From the NCBI RefSeq assembly GCF_003284925.1, contig NZ_QMEX01000001.1, forward strand, positions 124,001-188,000: a stretch of DNA of 64,000 nucleotides, given 5' to 3'. The stretch's first letter is position 1. Each line of letters begins with the position of its first letter. The notes beneath the pieces are model-generated. The model saw only the letters and a program-made list of their open reading frames with translations. It ran no database searches and was not told the origin of the DNA. Source of the stretch: Mycolicibacter senuensis (lineage in GTDB: Bacteria; Actinomycetota; Actinomycetes; Mycobacteriales; Mycobacteriaceae). Position numbers and translations under genes: made by a program. Below, one piece after another: positions 34,781 through 43,700 of this stretch.

Positions 34781-35014
34781 TTATTCGGGAGGGTCGATCG
34801 TCAGGCCAAGCTCCGTCAAAGCTGTGCGCACGCACTGTGCCAGCCTCTTGCCGCTGAAGTGATCGACAGGCCCCTGGATGCCGATGAAAGGCACTCCGCC
34901 CAGGCATGATGCCGTGATCGGACCCGCGCTCACCGGGGGTGCCAACATCGATGCGCCGACCATCTCCGGCCTCGCGGCCGGTGCCGCTGTCACGTCCGAC
35001 GAAGATGAACTCAT
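34781..35014 (-). CDS. small hypothetical protein (77 aa)
   Basis: 77 aa from the ATG at 35014, preferred over the ATG at 35044 because a TAAACT -10 box lies seven bases upstream of it, as at 33572. Ser/Ala-rich start, central GGVPFIGIQGPVDHFSGKR and a helix ending in LTELGLTIDPPE. It is upstream of the HEPN-MNT genes on the same strand but separately promoted. Function unknown. Confidence 0.5.
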   Translation of the reverse strand: MSSSSSDVTAAPAARPEMVGASMLAPPVSAGPITASCLGGVPFIGIQGPVDHFSGKRLAQCVRTALTELGLTIDPPE

Positions 35015-35108
35015 ACGGAATAGTTTATGGTCGCGGTAGGCCATCTGGCGGGCGCGCCGTCCCGGAACCCCCGTTTTTTCACCGAATTTGGCTTCGCTGC
35101 GGGTTCGC

Positions 35109-35128
35109 GCGGCTGCTTGAACAGCCGC
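35109..35128. repeat. inverted repeat upstream of the protease gene
   Basis: GCGGCTG (35109-35115) and CAGCCGC (35122-35128) form perfect 7-base arms around six bases. It lies in the divergent gap about 60 bases before the protease ATG, near a TACAGT -10 candidate. Operator or terminator; undecided. Confidence 0.4.
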
Positions 35129-35188
35129 TCACCGCGCACGGTCGCAGATACAGTGCGGTAAAGACACGCCGAGACCAGGGGGCAACGA

Positions 35189-35860
35189 ATGCGTCGAGTC
35201 GCCGCGACGACGTTCACGGCCACCATAGCCACGACGTTGTTGACCTTGGCTCCCACCGCAATTGCGGACACCGCCGGCGTCGTGCTCAGGCCGGGCGCGA
35301 AGGTGACTTCCAGGACCGCCGGCGGTGTCGGCAAAGGCGACTGCACGGCGGGATTTCTCGCGAGAAATCGCCGCGGCCATCCCGTGCTGTTCAGCGCTGG
35401 GCACTGCGCGCACGGTGACGGGAGCCGGCTCACCATGCACGCAGATGCTGGGGGAGAAGTGCCAGTGGCGGAGTTCGTCGTTAGCGAGTTCGAGGGAGCC
35501 GAGGGCGAGGCCACCGATATCGCGGTCTTGAAGTTGGCGAACGGTGTTGCTGCAACCGGGAAAATCGATGGCCGGATCCCGGTCTCTGGATGGGTGTCGA
35601 CGGTCTCAGAGGGAGACACTGTCTGCAAATTGGGCGCGGTCAGTGGCCTTGACTGTGGGCCGGTCGTCGAAGTGAGCGCATCCAAAGTGAAGTTCGCGGC
35701 CTCGATCCAGCGAGGCGACTCGGGCGGCCCGGTGTTCGTCATGAGAAAGGATGGGACTGCTGCCGCAGTCGGAATCATCATTCGAATGGCCAGGCAAAGA
35801 TTGCTGATCGCCGAACTGATCGGCCCCTGGCTGGGCCGCTGGAATCTCACCGTCGGATAA
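35189..35860 (+). CDS. secreted chymotrypsin-like (S1) serine protease
   Basis: 223 aa; ATG after CCAGGGGGCAACG. Sec signal peptide at about 1-26 (basic start, hydrophobic core, cleavage near AIADT). Triad: His72 in SAGHCAHG, Asp110 in EATDIAVLKL, Ser178 in QRGDSGGPVFV. Cysteines 52/73 and 146/156 are placed for the two disulphides common in streptogrisin-type proteases. It would act outside the membrane. It stands alone between the toxin-antitoxin pair and the coupling-protein operon, so its target is unknown; a cargo or envelope-remodelling role is inference. Confidence 0.85.
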   Translation: MRRVAATTFTATIATTLLTLAPTAIADTAGVVLRPGAKVTSRTAGGVGKGDCTAGFLARNRRGHPVLFSAGHCAHGDGSRLTMHADAGGEVPVAEFVVSEFEGAEGEATDIAVLKLANGVAATGKIDGRIPVSGWVSTVSEGDTVCKLGAVSGLDCGPVVEVSASKVKFAASIQRGDSGGPVFVMRKDGTAAAVGIIIRMARQRLLIAELIGPWLGRWNLTVG

Positions 35861-36097
35861 CGCCGCTCGGCCCATTTTTGCCCAGCTAACGACAGTGCGG
35901 CCGTGCTGTGTCGGGGTGAAGGTGCCCACGCTGAGCCGACGTCGAACAACTGTCTGCCGCCCCAGTGCACCCAACCTGGGCTGAAAACCGGTACCCGGGC
36001 GCGTCGAGCCGCCAAAACGCAGGACGCCTGTGCCGACAATGAACACGGCACCTCCGTGACTGGGGTGTGCAGCGCGTGGGGGACCGGGGGTCAAGGT

Positions 36098-36667
36098 ATG
36101 TCGGCGGTGGTGTTTCTCGACACCGAAACGGACAGTGAGGGTTGCGGAAAACAGGCATGGGAGATCGCTATGATCCGCCGCGATAGCCACGGTGGGCAGC
36201 GCGAGATCACCATCTTCGTCGACATCGACGACCTCAACATCGAGACCGCAAACCCAAGATCACTGCATATCTCCGGCTTCTACACCCGCCATCCCCATTT
36301 CGGCGCAGCGCTGCACCCAGGGCAATACCACGTCCGCGAAGCAGTTGCCGCGCAGCTGGTCCACGAATGGACCGCAGAGGCAGCCGTTTACGGCATCCAC
36401 ATCGGGTTCGACACGGACTGCCTGGAACGGATGCTTGAGGACCATGGCCTACGCCCCGCATGGTTCTACGAACCCCAAGACGTCGTCGACCTGGCCAACT
36501 CGTTCCTACTGCGGCAGGGCCACATGCCAGCCCACGACGTTGAACAGGCATCGGCACAATGCGGAGTCCCCGTTCCCGGCGCCGACCGTCACACCGCACT
36601 AGGGGACGCGCGCTGGGCGCAGCGCTGGTTCGACCAGGTGTGCCTGCCCGTAGGTCCGGTGACCTGA
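36098..36667 (+). CDS. DnaQ-like exonuclease, phage/plasmid type
   Basis: 189 aa from the ATG at 36098; the open frame extends upstream to 35903 without a credible start. Motifs: VVFLDTETDS near the N-terminus (Asp7, Glu9), GIHIGFDTDCLER mid-protein, and DRHTALGDARWAQRWFD near the C-terminus supplying the catalytic His and Asp. It resembles short DEDDh exonucleases common in actinobacteriophages. It precedes the coupling-protein gene by 49 bases and may be cotranscribed. A different, less phage-like member lies at 1201-1779. Confidence 0.8.
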   Translation: MSAVVFLDTETDSEGCGKQAWEIAMIRRDSHGGQREITIFVDIDDLNIETANPRSLHISGFYTRHPHFGAALHPGQYHVREAVAAQLVHEWTAEAAVYGIHIGFDTDCLERMLEDHGLRPAWFYEPQDVVDLANSFLLRQGHMPAHDVEQASAQCGVPVPGADRHTALGDARWAQRWFDQVCLPVGPVT

Positions 36668-36716
36668 TGAACGTACAAGCGCGCCGCCAACCGGCGACTG
36701 AGGAGCGCGGTAGAGC

Positions 36717-38498
36717 ATGAGCCAGCCGACATACGACACTGCCTCTGTCGACCACTCAAAGGCGTACTGGCAGATGCCCAGTCGCAGCATGACAGGCGGC
36801 TGCCTCCTGCTGATCGGATTTGGCCTGCTGCTCTACCTGTGGGGACGACTGGGGCACCCAGAAATCTGGGACTCGGCCTCAGTGCTGTGGCTCGCCGGAG
36901 TCCCCGCCTTCGCAGCGGGATTAGCCCTGCTGCTGGAGAAGCCGCCCACCGTGGCCGCGCCGCCCACGACGACGCCCGCGCCGCTGCCGCCGCTGCCGGC
37001 AGCGGCCATGCCGACGGCCACACCAACGACATTGGGCAACCGCGACCTGGACCGCATCGTGCAGGTCGTCACCTCCCACAACCTCCCCCTGCGACTACAA
37101 GAAGGGTCGGTCACCTTCGACGAAGACCGAACCCTGCAGGGGTTCAAGCTGGTCGCCGAGAAACCGGGGTACTTCGGCGACAAACGCCAGGCAACCATCC
37201 TGATCAACAAGCTCGAAACCATCGACGGAGACTGGGACTTCGACGTCGATCCCAAGCGCGACACCGTCACCGCCACACGGAAAACCAGCTTCCCAAAGTT
37301 CATTGCCCCACCCGAACCTCAGACGATCGCCGCCAGCGCAGCCGACGCCATCGCCGGATACCACAAGTTCAAGTTCCGGCTCGGCGTGAACGAACTCAAC
37401 GAGCCGCTCGAATACTCCCCGGCGGAATATCCGCACTGGATGGCCATCGGCGGCACCGGTGCCGGCAAGAGCGTCTTCGTACGCAGCGTGCTTGAACCGT
37501 ACCGGGCCGCCGGCTGGGGCATCTTCATCTGCGACGGAAAAAAGACCGACTACGCCAGCCTCGGCTCGATCGCCAACGTCGTGATGATCTCCGCTGATAC
37601 CGCCGAGCACGTTCGACTGATGCACGCCATCGTCGAAGAGATCAACCGCCGCGCGGTGATCGCCCAGAAACGCAAGATCGCCGGCCACCCAGAACCGTTC
37701 GCCTTCGTCCCCTGGCTGGTAATCCTCGACGAGTTCGCCTCGGTACGCCGCGACATCGAGGGCCTCTACGCGGGAAACCCCGACAGGGACAGTGAGTACA
37801 TCGCCGACTTCCTCTACGTCCTACGCAAAGGCCGCGAATTCCGAGTCCACGTCGCCATCCTCACCCAGGACCTCTACTCCAAGACGATCCCCGGCGACGC
37901 CCGCGGCAACATCAAGCTCATCATCTCCCTCGGCCCCCCCGAGAAGATGACTCTGGACAAAGCCTTCCCCCGTGAACTGCAGGACAGGGCACGCCGACTC
38001 GGGCAACGGATTTCCGCGGCAGGACGCGGCCTTGTCGCCGACCCCGAAGCCGCCACCGTCGTGGAGTTCCAGGGCTACTACGGCTACACCCCGGGCATGA
38101 ACGTGAACGATCCCAAGGCCCCCGCCAGCCTGCGCGAATCCTGGACGTCCTACCGCGACAACGTCTCCAATCGGATCCGCCCCCTCTACAGCCGACAATG
38201 GTTCGCCGTCAAGGAGCCCGAAGACCTCGACAAGCCGATCTGCGAGCTCAACTCGCTGAAGATGATCAACCTCGACAATCGGGACGGCACACCCAACCCG
38301 CAGATGTTCCAGTACGACAAGACGCACGATAGCTACAACGGCCTTTGCGACAGCGCAGATTACGAAGGAGCGCTGCTCGAACTCGATCCCAATGCCCTCT
38401 CAGCGCAAGCGGCAGCCGAAGCGGAACTCCTGGAGCCGGCCGCCAACGACGATCCGGCACTGTGCATCGACAGCGACGAGGAAGACGACTACTCATGA
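36717..38498 (+). CDS. TcpA-like FtsK/HerA coupling protein
   Basis: 593 aa. Two membrane helices near residues 25-43 and 55-72, a Pro/Ala/Thr linker, then an FtsK-like motor: Walker A AIGGTGAGKSVFV (about 242-254), Walker B LVILDEFASV (about 333-342), and the ILTQDLYSK sensor segment. TcpA-type proteins bring the relaxase-DNA complex to the type IV channel in Gram-positive conjugation. It lies far from the VirB4 operon but near DNA-handling genes. An acidic C-terminal tail overlaps the next start. Confident of the FtsK-type motor; the coupling role is inferred from context. Confidence 0.85.
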   Translation: MSQPTYDTASVDHSKAYWQMPSRSMTGGCLLLIGFGLLLYLWGRLGHPEIWDSASVLWLAGVPAFAAGLALLLEKPPTVAAPPTTTPAPLPPLPAAAMPTATPTTLGNRDLDRIVQVVTSHNLPLRLQEGSVTFDEDRTLQGFKLVAEKPGYFGDKRQATILINKLETIDGDWDFDVDPKRDTVTATRKTSFPKFIAPPEPQTIAASAADAIAGYHKFKFRLGVNELNEPLEYSPAEYPHWMAIGGTGAGKSVFVRSVLEPYRAAGWGIFICDGKKTDYASLGSIANVVMISADTAEHVRLMHAIVEEINRRAVIAQKRKIAGHPEPFAFVPWLVILDEFASVRRDIEGLYAGNPDRDSEYIADFLYVLRKGREFRVHVAILTQDLYSKTIPGDARGNIKLIISLGPPEKMTLDKAFPRELQDRARRLGQRISAAGRGLVADPEAATVVEFQGYYGYTPGMNVNDPKAPASLRESWTSYRDNVSNRIRPLYSRQWFAVKEPEDLDKPICELNSLKMINLDNRDGTPNPQMFQYDKTHDSYNGLCDSADYEGALLELDPNALSAQAAAEAELLEPAANDDPALCIDSDEEDDYS

Positions 38499-38779
38499 AC
38501 CACGACGAACTGGCGGACCTCTACGCATCGGATCTCGCTGAGCTGGCCCACACCTACGGTGACGCAGCGATCATCTCTATCGGCCCCGGCAAGGCACTGG
38601 GAACCGCCTTCCCCGCCGGGGTAGCCGTACTGCGCGACACCACTCTGGCCGACGAGCCCGCCCTGACGGGATGGAAAGCCGAACTCGAACTCAGCGACGG
38701 CACCCTGCAGCACTGCTGCCACGGGCCGACCGCAGTCGCCGCGGCCGCCGCACTGCACCACCATCTCGGCACGCACTGA
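38495..38779 (+). CDS. small hypothetical protein (94 aa)
   Basis: 94 aa; ATG overlaps the stop of the coupling-protein gene (ATGA), so translation is probably coupled. Soluble alpha/beta protein with an ISIGPGKALG turn and histidine-rich C-terminus. No family recognised. First of a run of very small genes on the plus strand. Confidence 0.6.
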   Translation: MNHDELADLYASDLAELAHTYGDAAIISIGPGKALGTAFPAGVAVLRDTTLADEPALTGWKAELELSDGTLQHCCHGPTAVAAAAALHHHLGTH

Positions 38780-38827
38780 CCGAATCAACACCAAGGCGAA
38801 TCGGCAAACCAAGGGGGAGAACAGGGC

Positions 38828-39103
38828 ATGGTCAACCAAACACGAGACTTCTACCACCTCGACACCGCCTTGGTCGCCGCGTCCGCGCGACTGGATGCTT
38901 CACCGCCCACCGCGCGTCGCGGCGCCGAACAAGCCATCACCGAACTGTGGCACGCGCAGAACAGCCACATCAGCGCCAACCAGCTTGCCGCCCTCTGCCA
39001 CGCCGCGCACTGCGCAGCCACCGCCGACAGCGCGCACTTCGACGAGGCGACCCAGCGATATCTCGCCAGCTGCGAGCGCTGCGCGGCGGGGAGCTCATCA
39101 TGA
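38828..39103 (+). CDS. small helical protein (91 aa)
   Basis: 91 aa; ATG after AAGGGGGAGAACAGGGC. Alpha-helical, with His/Cys residues in CHAAHCAAT and a C-terminal CERC that could bind metal. The stop overlaps the next start by four bases. Function unknown. Confidence 0.6.
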   Translation: MVNQTRDFYHLDTALVAASARLDASPPTARRGAEQAITELWHAQNSHISANQLAALCHAAHCAATADSAHFDEATQRYLASCERCAAGSSS

Positions 39104-39279
39104 GCCGCAACACCATGGACTCGACATCCACGCGCTGGTCGATCTATGGCGATCAACCACCCGAGGCCGGCCACACGGTAACGGCCAGCAACTGCACGTT
39201 CCTTGACGACCCCAACCAGGGCGACCCCGACGTTCTGTGTCGGGCATGCCGCGCCATCGAACAGCGGTGGTTCCTATAA
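39100..39279 (+). CDS. small hypothetical protein (59 aa)
   Basis: ATG at 39100 overlaps the previous stop. 59 aa ending near VLCRACRAIEQRWF, a CxxC that could be half of a metal site with the earlier Cys at SNCTF. Coupled to the gene at 38828. Function unknown. Confidence 0.55.
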   Translation: MSRNTMDSTSTRWSIYGDQPPEAGHTVTASNCTFLDDPNQGDPDVLCRACRAIEQRWFL

Positions 39280-39345
39280 CACCGACCCCGACCGCAGTGC
39301 GGGCCGCCGCACACAGCCGCAGTACACCAATTGGAAGGAAAACAC

Positions 39346-39585
39346 ATGGCACGCAAGGCCTACTACGTCAACGAATCGTTCGCGGAAGATGTCGACGGAG
39401 TGCTGGTGTATCACCAGGCGCTGATCACCGAAGACCAGCCGGGCTACCACCCCGGCTTTCGCCACACCGACTTGTCTGTGCTGCAGGCGATGTCCGAAGC
39501 GGCCAACACCGCTGCAGGACTAAGCGCCGAGGACGTCAACGACATCGTGATGTCGTCGATGCGGCTCGGTGCTGCAGCGAACTGA
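39346..39585 (+). CDS. small hypothetical protein (79 aa)
   Basis: 79 aa from the ATG at 39346, preceded by GGAAGGAAAACAC. Acidic, with an N-terminal sheet (KAYYVNESF) and C-terminal helices (LSAEDVNDIVMSSMRL). Stop overlaps the next ATG. Function unknown. Confidence 0.65.
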   Translation: MARKAYYVNESFAEDVDGVLVYHQALITEDQPGYHPGFRHTDLSVLQAMSEAANTAAGLSAEDVNDIVMSSMRLGAAAN

Positions 39586-39905
39586 TGGACCACGACGCTG
39601 ACGTTGCCGGTGGGCGCCCTGAGCGGCGGATCAACACCGCCGCCGAGTTGGCCTGCGTGCCGAACCTGACCGCCGTGCAGTTCCGCGGGGAAGCTCTGCG
39701 AGGAAACGACCGCCTTGTGTGGCAACTCGACGAGCAGTGGTTCAGCCCCGGCAGCACGGAATCGGTTCCCAGCACCTGGTTTCCACCAGAAGCCTTCCCC
39801 GCCTTCGTGCTCTGGAGTCCAGGCGACAACGAGCCCGAAGAAGCTCAATCCCCAACAGCCAGCCATAAACTGGAGTCGTTGAACGATTCACCACCGAGGA
39901 GATGA
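39585..39905 (+). CDS. small hypothetical protein (106 aa)
   Basis: 106 aa; ATG at 39585 shares a base with the previous stop. Contains an antiparallel core with RLVWQLDEQWFSPG and a disordered acidic tail. Its last codons cover the promoter-like site at 39865-39880 and overlap the next start. Function unknown. Confidence 0.55.
   Translation: MDHDADVAGGRPERRINTAAELACVPNLTAVQFRGEALRGNDRLVWQLDEQWFSPGSTESVPSTWFPPEAFPAFVLWSPGDNEPEEAQSPTASHKLESLNDSPPRR
39865..39880 (+). promoter_or_regulatory. -10 box and half operator before the gene at 39902
   Basis: ATAAAC-TGGA-GTCGTT keeps the left arm of the plasmid palindrome but not the right. TAAACT (39866-39871) can serve as a -10 box, and a GAGGAG ribosome site follows before the ATG at 39902. 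It could be a promoter only, or a weak operator. Confidence 0.35.
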
Positions 39906-40480
39906 CCGTGGGAGCACTCGAACCGGTCGATTTGCCGGAGACAGCATTGATCATCGGAGACCACTGGCCCCAGCCCGATGAGACCGCGTACGCACGCGAG
40001 GCCGCTACCCAAAGGTCCTGCGCGCACGCCATGTGCGCGGCCGCCGACCACACCCACACGGCGGCGTCCTACACGCACCCGGAATTCCGCGGTGAAGCCG
40101 GCAGCGCCTTGGGGGCTGTGCTGGTCGATAGGCACCGGGCCCACACCGACGACGAGACGCGCCACACCAACATCGCCGGCTGGCTGGAGCTGGGCAGCAT
40201 CAACATCGTGGAAGCCAAGAACGCGATGAACACCACCACGACCGACTACCACCGCGCCTACGCCGACTCAGAGCGATGCGCCGCTGAGGAGACCTGGACG
40301 CAGCAGCAGCTGGCAGGGGTAAAGACCGCGCTGGTCCAACTCGCCCAAGCGCGCATTAGGGAGATCAGGGCTGCGTTCGACGCCAGCCACGCGACGATCG
40401 CTGCGGGGATTGCAGCGGCCACCGTGCCCTCTGCGCCGGAGCAGATGAAGGTCTACGGCCCGCTCTCACCGGTCACCTGA
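39902..40480 (+). CDS. hypothetical helical protein (192 aa)
   Basis: 192 aa, ATG after CGAGGAG. Mostly alpha-helical from residue 75 on: WLELGSINIVEAKNAM, then a long helix through ALVQLAQARIREIRAAFD. The first part has a CAHAMC motif. No WXG motif or signal peptide. It converges with, and overlaps by 28 bases, the minus-strand gene ending at 40453. Both genes have a TAAAC half-site upstream. Function unknown. Confidence 0.6.
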   Translation: MTVGALEPVDLPETALIIGDHWPQPDETAYAREAATQRSCAHAMCAAADHTHTAASYTHPEFRGEAGSALGAVLVDRHRAHTDDETRHTNIAGWLELGSINIVEAKNAMNTTTTDYHRAYADSERCAAEETWTQQQLAGVKTALVQLAQARIREIRAAFDASHATIAAGIAAATVPSAPEQMKVYGPLSPVT

Positions 40481-41391
40481 GCTACAGGCGCGTGCCCGGC
40501 TATGAGTTGCGGTAGGCGCGACCATTCGCTGATCGCGGCTTCAGTGGTACTACGCCACTGGGGGTTCAGTGCTGCGAGCAGAGTGAGCCAATACGGAATC
40601 CACAGCAGAGTGTTGATGCCCTGCTCGTCCAGCAGCGTCGCCGCCGGCGCGGTGGTCGCCCACCGGTACGCCAAGGAACGCACGATGTCGTCGAGGATCC
40701 AGTACACGAGCCGATCGGGGTCGTCGGTTGTTCGCCAGCCCCAACTGTTGGTCGTGGCTGAAAGCGTGTGATAGCGCAGCTGGGTTCCGGCGACGACGTA
40801 CGCCGGCCGACCTGCCGGCGGATCTTGCCCCTCGGAGATCTGGACCGCCCGCGGGATGTCATCGCTGAACTGCGTACCCGCGAGGGCGGCGAGCTGGGTG
40901 AGGTAGAGCTGCACGTGGCTGTCGACATAGGTCCCGAGGGTTCCGGTGGCCCCCGAACCCGTGGTGTCCGTTGGCGGGGCCGGCGCCGAGTCGGGGCCGG
41001 CCTCGACGTCAACCTGTGCCTCGGCGACCCAGCGGACCTTGTCGCCGTCAAACGAGGTGTCGGAGCCCAGCGAGAGATCGGTGACGTAGCCGACGTCGGC
41101 GGTGATCGCGCGCATCCCCGCCTGCAGGTCCGCTGAGCTCTGATTGGTGAGTACCAGGACATAGACCCAGAGGAACGTGCCCGCATGGTCCTCGTCGACG
41201 AACTCCGGATCCATGCCATCGGGCCGGTTCTGCGCGGAGAAGCGATACTTCACCGGGTGCTCGAGCTGGGCGCACCAGAACTGCTGGCGGCTGGTCGAGG
41301 ACGACAGTGGGTTCAGCGCGCTCAGGGTGACTGGGAGCTGGTCCCGCAGATCTGCTGGCCCGTCGGCGAGTTCACGAATGACGAACTGCAC
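40453..41391 (-). CDS. hypothetical protein (312 aa)
   Basis: 312 aa from the GTG at 41391, chosen for GAAGGGG upstream; the frame extends to 41463 without a better start. Two beta-rich domains (about 1-135 and 170-290) are linked by a Pro/Thr segment (APAPPTDTTG). Tryptophan-rich patches include YRWATTAPAA and LLWIPYWLTLL; no clear membrane helix. Not recognised. A partner or immunity-type role to the converging gene is possible only by position. Confidence 0.6.
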   Translation of the reverse strand: MQFVIRELADGPADLRDQLPVTLSALNPLSSSTSRQQFWCAQLEHPVKYRFSAQNRPDGMDPEFVDEDHAGTFLWVYVLVLTNQSSADLQAGMRAITADVGYVTDLSLGSDTSFDGDKVRWVAEAQVDVEAGPDSAPAPPTDTTGSGATGTLGTYVDSHVQLYLTQLAALAGTQFSDDIPRAVQISEGQDPPAGRPAYVVAGTQLRYHTLSATTNSWGWRTTDDPDRLVYWILDDIVRSLAYRWATTAPAATLLDEQGINTLLWIPYWLTLLAALNPQWRSTTEAAISEWSRLPQLIAGHAPVAQVTGESGP

Positions 41392-41558
41392 TTTGACCCC
41401 TTCTCTAAACTTCGCTTGATGCAAGTTAACGGTAGGGCACACCCCGGTCTGCAATCGGGGCACTGTCTCGCGTGTCTGGACCGAACTTGGGTCCGCATCT
41501 GCGGTGACCGCGGTGTCGCCGCCCTGAAACGGGGTCGTTGATCACGCACAATGGTGGC

Positions 41559-42221
41559 ATGACTAGTGCTGCGCTTACGGCGGCCCGTAGTGTGGCTGCG
41601 GTGTACCCGTGGGACCCCGTATCGGAGGCAGAGAGCCGGCTTCCTGCCCGAGTGACACCCGAGTGGGTCGCCGAGCAGTTCGGACGGTCTCCAGCGGCTC
41701 TGGCCGCGATCCTGCGGGCGCACCTGGTGCCGGCCCGGCAAAACGATCGCCGCTACACCGCCCAGTTTCGGGCACTGTGGCGGTCGGTGGCATTCCTCGA
41801 CCGCCGGCAGCGCTCCCGTGTGCTGGCGCTCTTGCAGACCTGGCTCGACGAGGCGTTGGAGGCCCTGGAGGCGACCGGTCTCGATGACGACGACCGCCGG
41901 ACCATCACCTTCTTTTCCCGCGACGTCGAAGGCGCGATCAACCGCGTCCACCGCGAGATCAAGGAACCACTGTCGTGGGCCGGCAACGAGTACGCCGACT
42001 ACCCGCCCGGTGCGCGCGCGACGATCGAAGCGCTTGCCATCGCCATCGACGAATTCAACGAAGGCGTCCTGACCCAGCAGCAGCTCCTCGGACTGCTGGG
42101 CGCACTCGGCCTGTCACCGGAACTCATTGCGCAGCGACGAGACACCGAGGTCCCCGAAGAGTCCCGCCTGCGGGTGATCGAGGCCGCCAAGCAGGGCCGC
42201 CGTCCCGACGTCAAACGCTGA
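41559..42221 (+). CDS. hypothetical protein with HTH-like segment (220 aa)
   Basis: 220 aa from the ATG at 41559; a TTG at 41538 is the alternative. Helical throughout. VTPEWVAEQFGRSPAALAAI (about 31-50) looks like a helix-turn-helix, and RRQRSRVLALLQTWLDEALE forms a long amphipathic helix. C-terminus is basic. A DNA-binding accessory protein is possible. Starts 95 bases after the divergent gene's open frame. Confidence 0.6.
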   Translation: MTSAALTAARSVAAVYPWDPVSEAESRLPARVTPEWVAEQFGRSPAALAAILRAHLVPARQNDRRYTAQFRALWRSVAFLDRRQRSRVLALLQTWLDEALEALEATGLDDDDRRTITFFSRDVEGAINRVHREIKEPLSWAGNEYADYPPGARATIEALAIAIDEFNEGVLTQQQLLGLLGALGLSPELIAQRRDTEVPEESRLRVIEAAKQGRRPDVKR

Positions 42222-42349
42222 ACCCACCACGCCCGGTGCCCATTTCCGGGCGGAAGTACCCCACCTGGCGTGTCGCAGCCATGAGCGGGGGAACCGGCTA
42301 AGACACCATCGACGTGGAGAACACCACGTTCGAAACCGGGGGATTGGCG

Positions 42350-42556
42350 ATGGGTCTGTACAGCCGAGCGCAGATTGTCGACGGGACCGGATGGCCCGTC
42401 GGCGCCCACTTTTGGCATGTGGACCGCGACAAAGTGGAACGCCTCGCCGCTGCGCTGCACGACCGCAACATCTCTCGCCAGGACGAGCAACCCGGCGACG
42501 GCATCAACGCCAGTCTGGCCGCCGCGGCCGGTGACCTACTCGGCGCCCTCAGCTAG
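42350..42556 (+). CDS. small protein, paralogue of the gene at 53940
   Basis: 68 aa from the ATG at 42350 (GGGGGATTGGCG upstream); a GTG at 42314 is less supported. Aligns along its whole length with the product of 53940-54149: both open with a short strand, then WPVGAHFWHVD versus WQPHAQFWSVE, a helix, and end in LGALS versus LASLR. This shared start supports the choice. A conserved accessory family, function unknown. Confidence 0.7.
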   Translation: MGLYSRAQIVDGTGWPVGAHFWHVDRDKVERLAAALHDRNISRQDEQPGDGINASLAAAAGDLLGALS

Positions 42557-42567
42557 AAGACGACGCC

Positions 42568-42795
42568 ATGGCTCACTGCCCAACACAGGTTGATGTCACC
42601 GACTCCACCTTCGTCAGTGTCATCACCCCCGATGATCCGGACTACACCGAGGACACCCTCGGCTACGGGGTCATCGGCGTCGGCGGCCGCCACGTCATCG
42701 GCATTGGAATCAATGGCCCCGAAAGCGTCCTCGTCGGTGAACGTGACCAGCTGGTGCGCATCGCCACCGAGATCCTCTCGAAGCTCGGTGCATGA
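42568..42795 (+). CDS. small hypothetical protein (75 aa)
   Basis: 75 aa; ATG 11 bases after the previous stop. Strand-rich, acidic; VIGIGINGPESVLVGERDQL then a C-terminal helix. The pattern recalls the product at 55662 (VGVGEVIIRGPDAIL) but identity is low. Function unknown. Confidence 0.6.
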   Translation: MAHCPTQVDVTDSTFVSVITPDDPDYTEDTLGYGVIGVGGRHVIGIGINGPESVLVGERDQLVRIATEILSKLGA

Positions 42796-42835
42796 CGCAC
42801 CCACTCATCGCCGGCGATCACCTCAGTGAGGCAAC

Positions 42836-43660
42836 ATGACCGCCCCACCGATGGCCTACTACGGCGGCAAGACACGACTGGCCGACCGGATCGTCGCCCT
42901 GCTGCCCGCCCACCAGCACTACGTCGAGCCGTTCACCGGCTCCATGTCGGTTCTGCTTGCCAAGCGCCCCAGCCGCTTAGAGACCGTCAACGACCTCGAT
43001 GGCGACCTGATGAACTTCTGGCGGATGCTGCGCGAGCGCCCAGAAGAACTCGTGCGCATCTGCGCCCTGACCCCACACTCGCGACTAGAACACGACCACG
43101 CCTACGAGGGCCCGGGACCCAATGACCTCGAGCGTGCGCGCTGCACCTGGGTACGAATCAGCCAGGGCCGCACCGGCACGCTGCGCAAGACCGGCTGGCG
43201 CTACTACATCGCCCCAGCCGGTACATCGATGTCGATGCCGGACTACCTGGACGCCTACGTCGACCGGATGGCAGCCGCCGCTGAGCGACTGCACCACGTC
43301 AGCCTGGAGTGCCGGCCCGGCATCGAGGTGGTCCACATGTACGGAGCCGTGGAAACTGCATGCCTGTACGTGGACCCGCCTTACCTCGGAAGCACCCGTA
43401 CTCGCAACTACAGCGTGGAGATGGGTTCTGCAGCGCAACACGCGGAACTGCTGGACGCATTGCGTGCGGCCCGCGCGGCAGTGGTGCTCAGCGGCTACGC
43501 CAGCGACCTGTACGACCGCGCGTTGGCCGACTGGGACCGGATCGAATTTCAGTCGGCCACCGGACAAAGCGGGACGCAGCGAGTCCGGACGGAAGTCATC
43601 TGGTCCAACCGGGCGATCAGTGAGCCAAGCCTTTTCGATCTAGCCGGCGGCGTCTCATGA
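42836..43660 (+). CDS. Dam-type (D12 class) adenine-N6 DNA methyltransferase
   Basis: 274 aa. N-terminal AYYGGKTRL and YVEPFTGSMS (about 31-40) form the AdoMet pocket of the D12 class, and LYVDPPYLGS (about 177-186) is the DPPY catalytic motif. The enzyme transfers a methyl group to adenine N6 in a short site that cannot be read from the sequence. No restriction endonuclease is encoded beside it, so it is an orphan methylase. It may protect the plasmid in new hosts (inference). Confidence 0.9.
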   Translation: MTAPPMAYYGGKTRLADRIVALLPAHQHYVEPFTGSMSVLLAKRPSRLETVNDLDGDLMNFWRMLRERPEELVRICALTPHSRLEHDHAYEGPGPNDLERARCTWVRISQGRTGTLRKTGWRYYIAPAGTSMSMPDYLDAYVDRMAAAAERLHHVSLECRPGIEVVHMYGAVETACLYVDPPYLGSTRTRNYSVEMGSAAQHAELLDALRAARAAVVLSGYASDLYDRALADWDRIEFQSATGQSGTQRVRTEVIWSNRAISEPSLFDLAGGVS

Positions 43661-43700
43661 CGCCCCGCGTCGATGCCTACGACCAGAGGAGCAGGTGACG

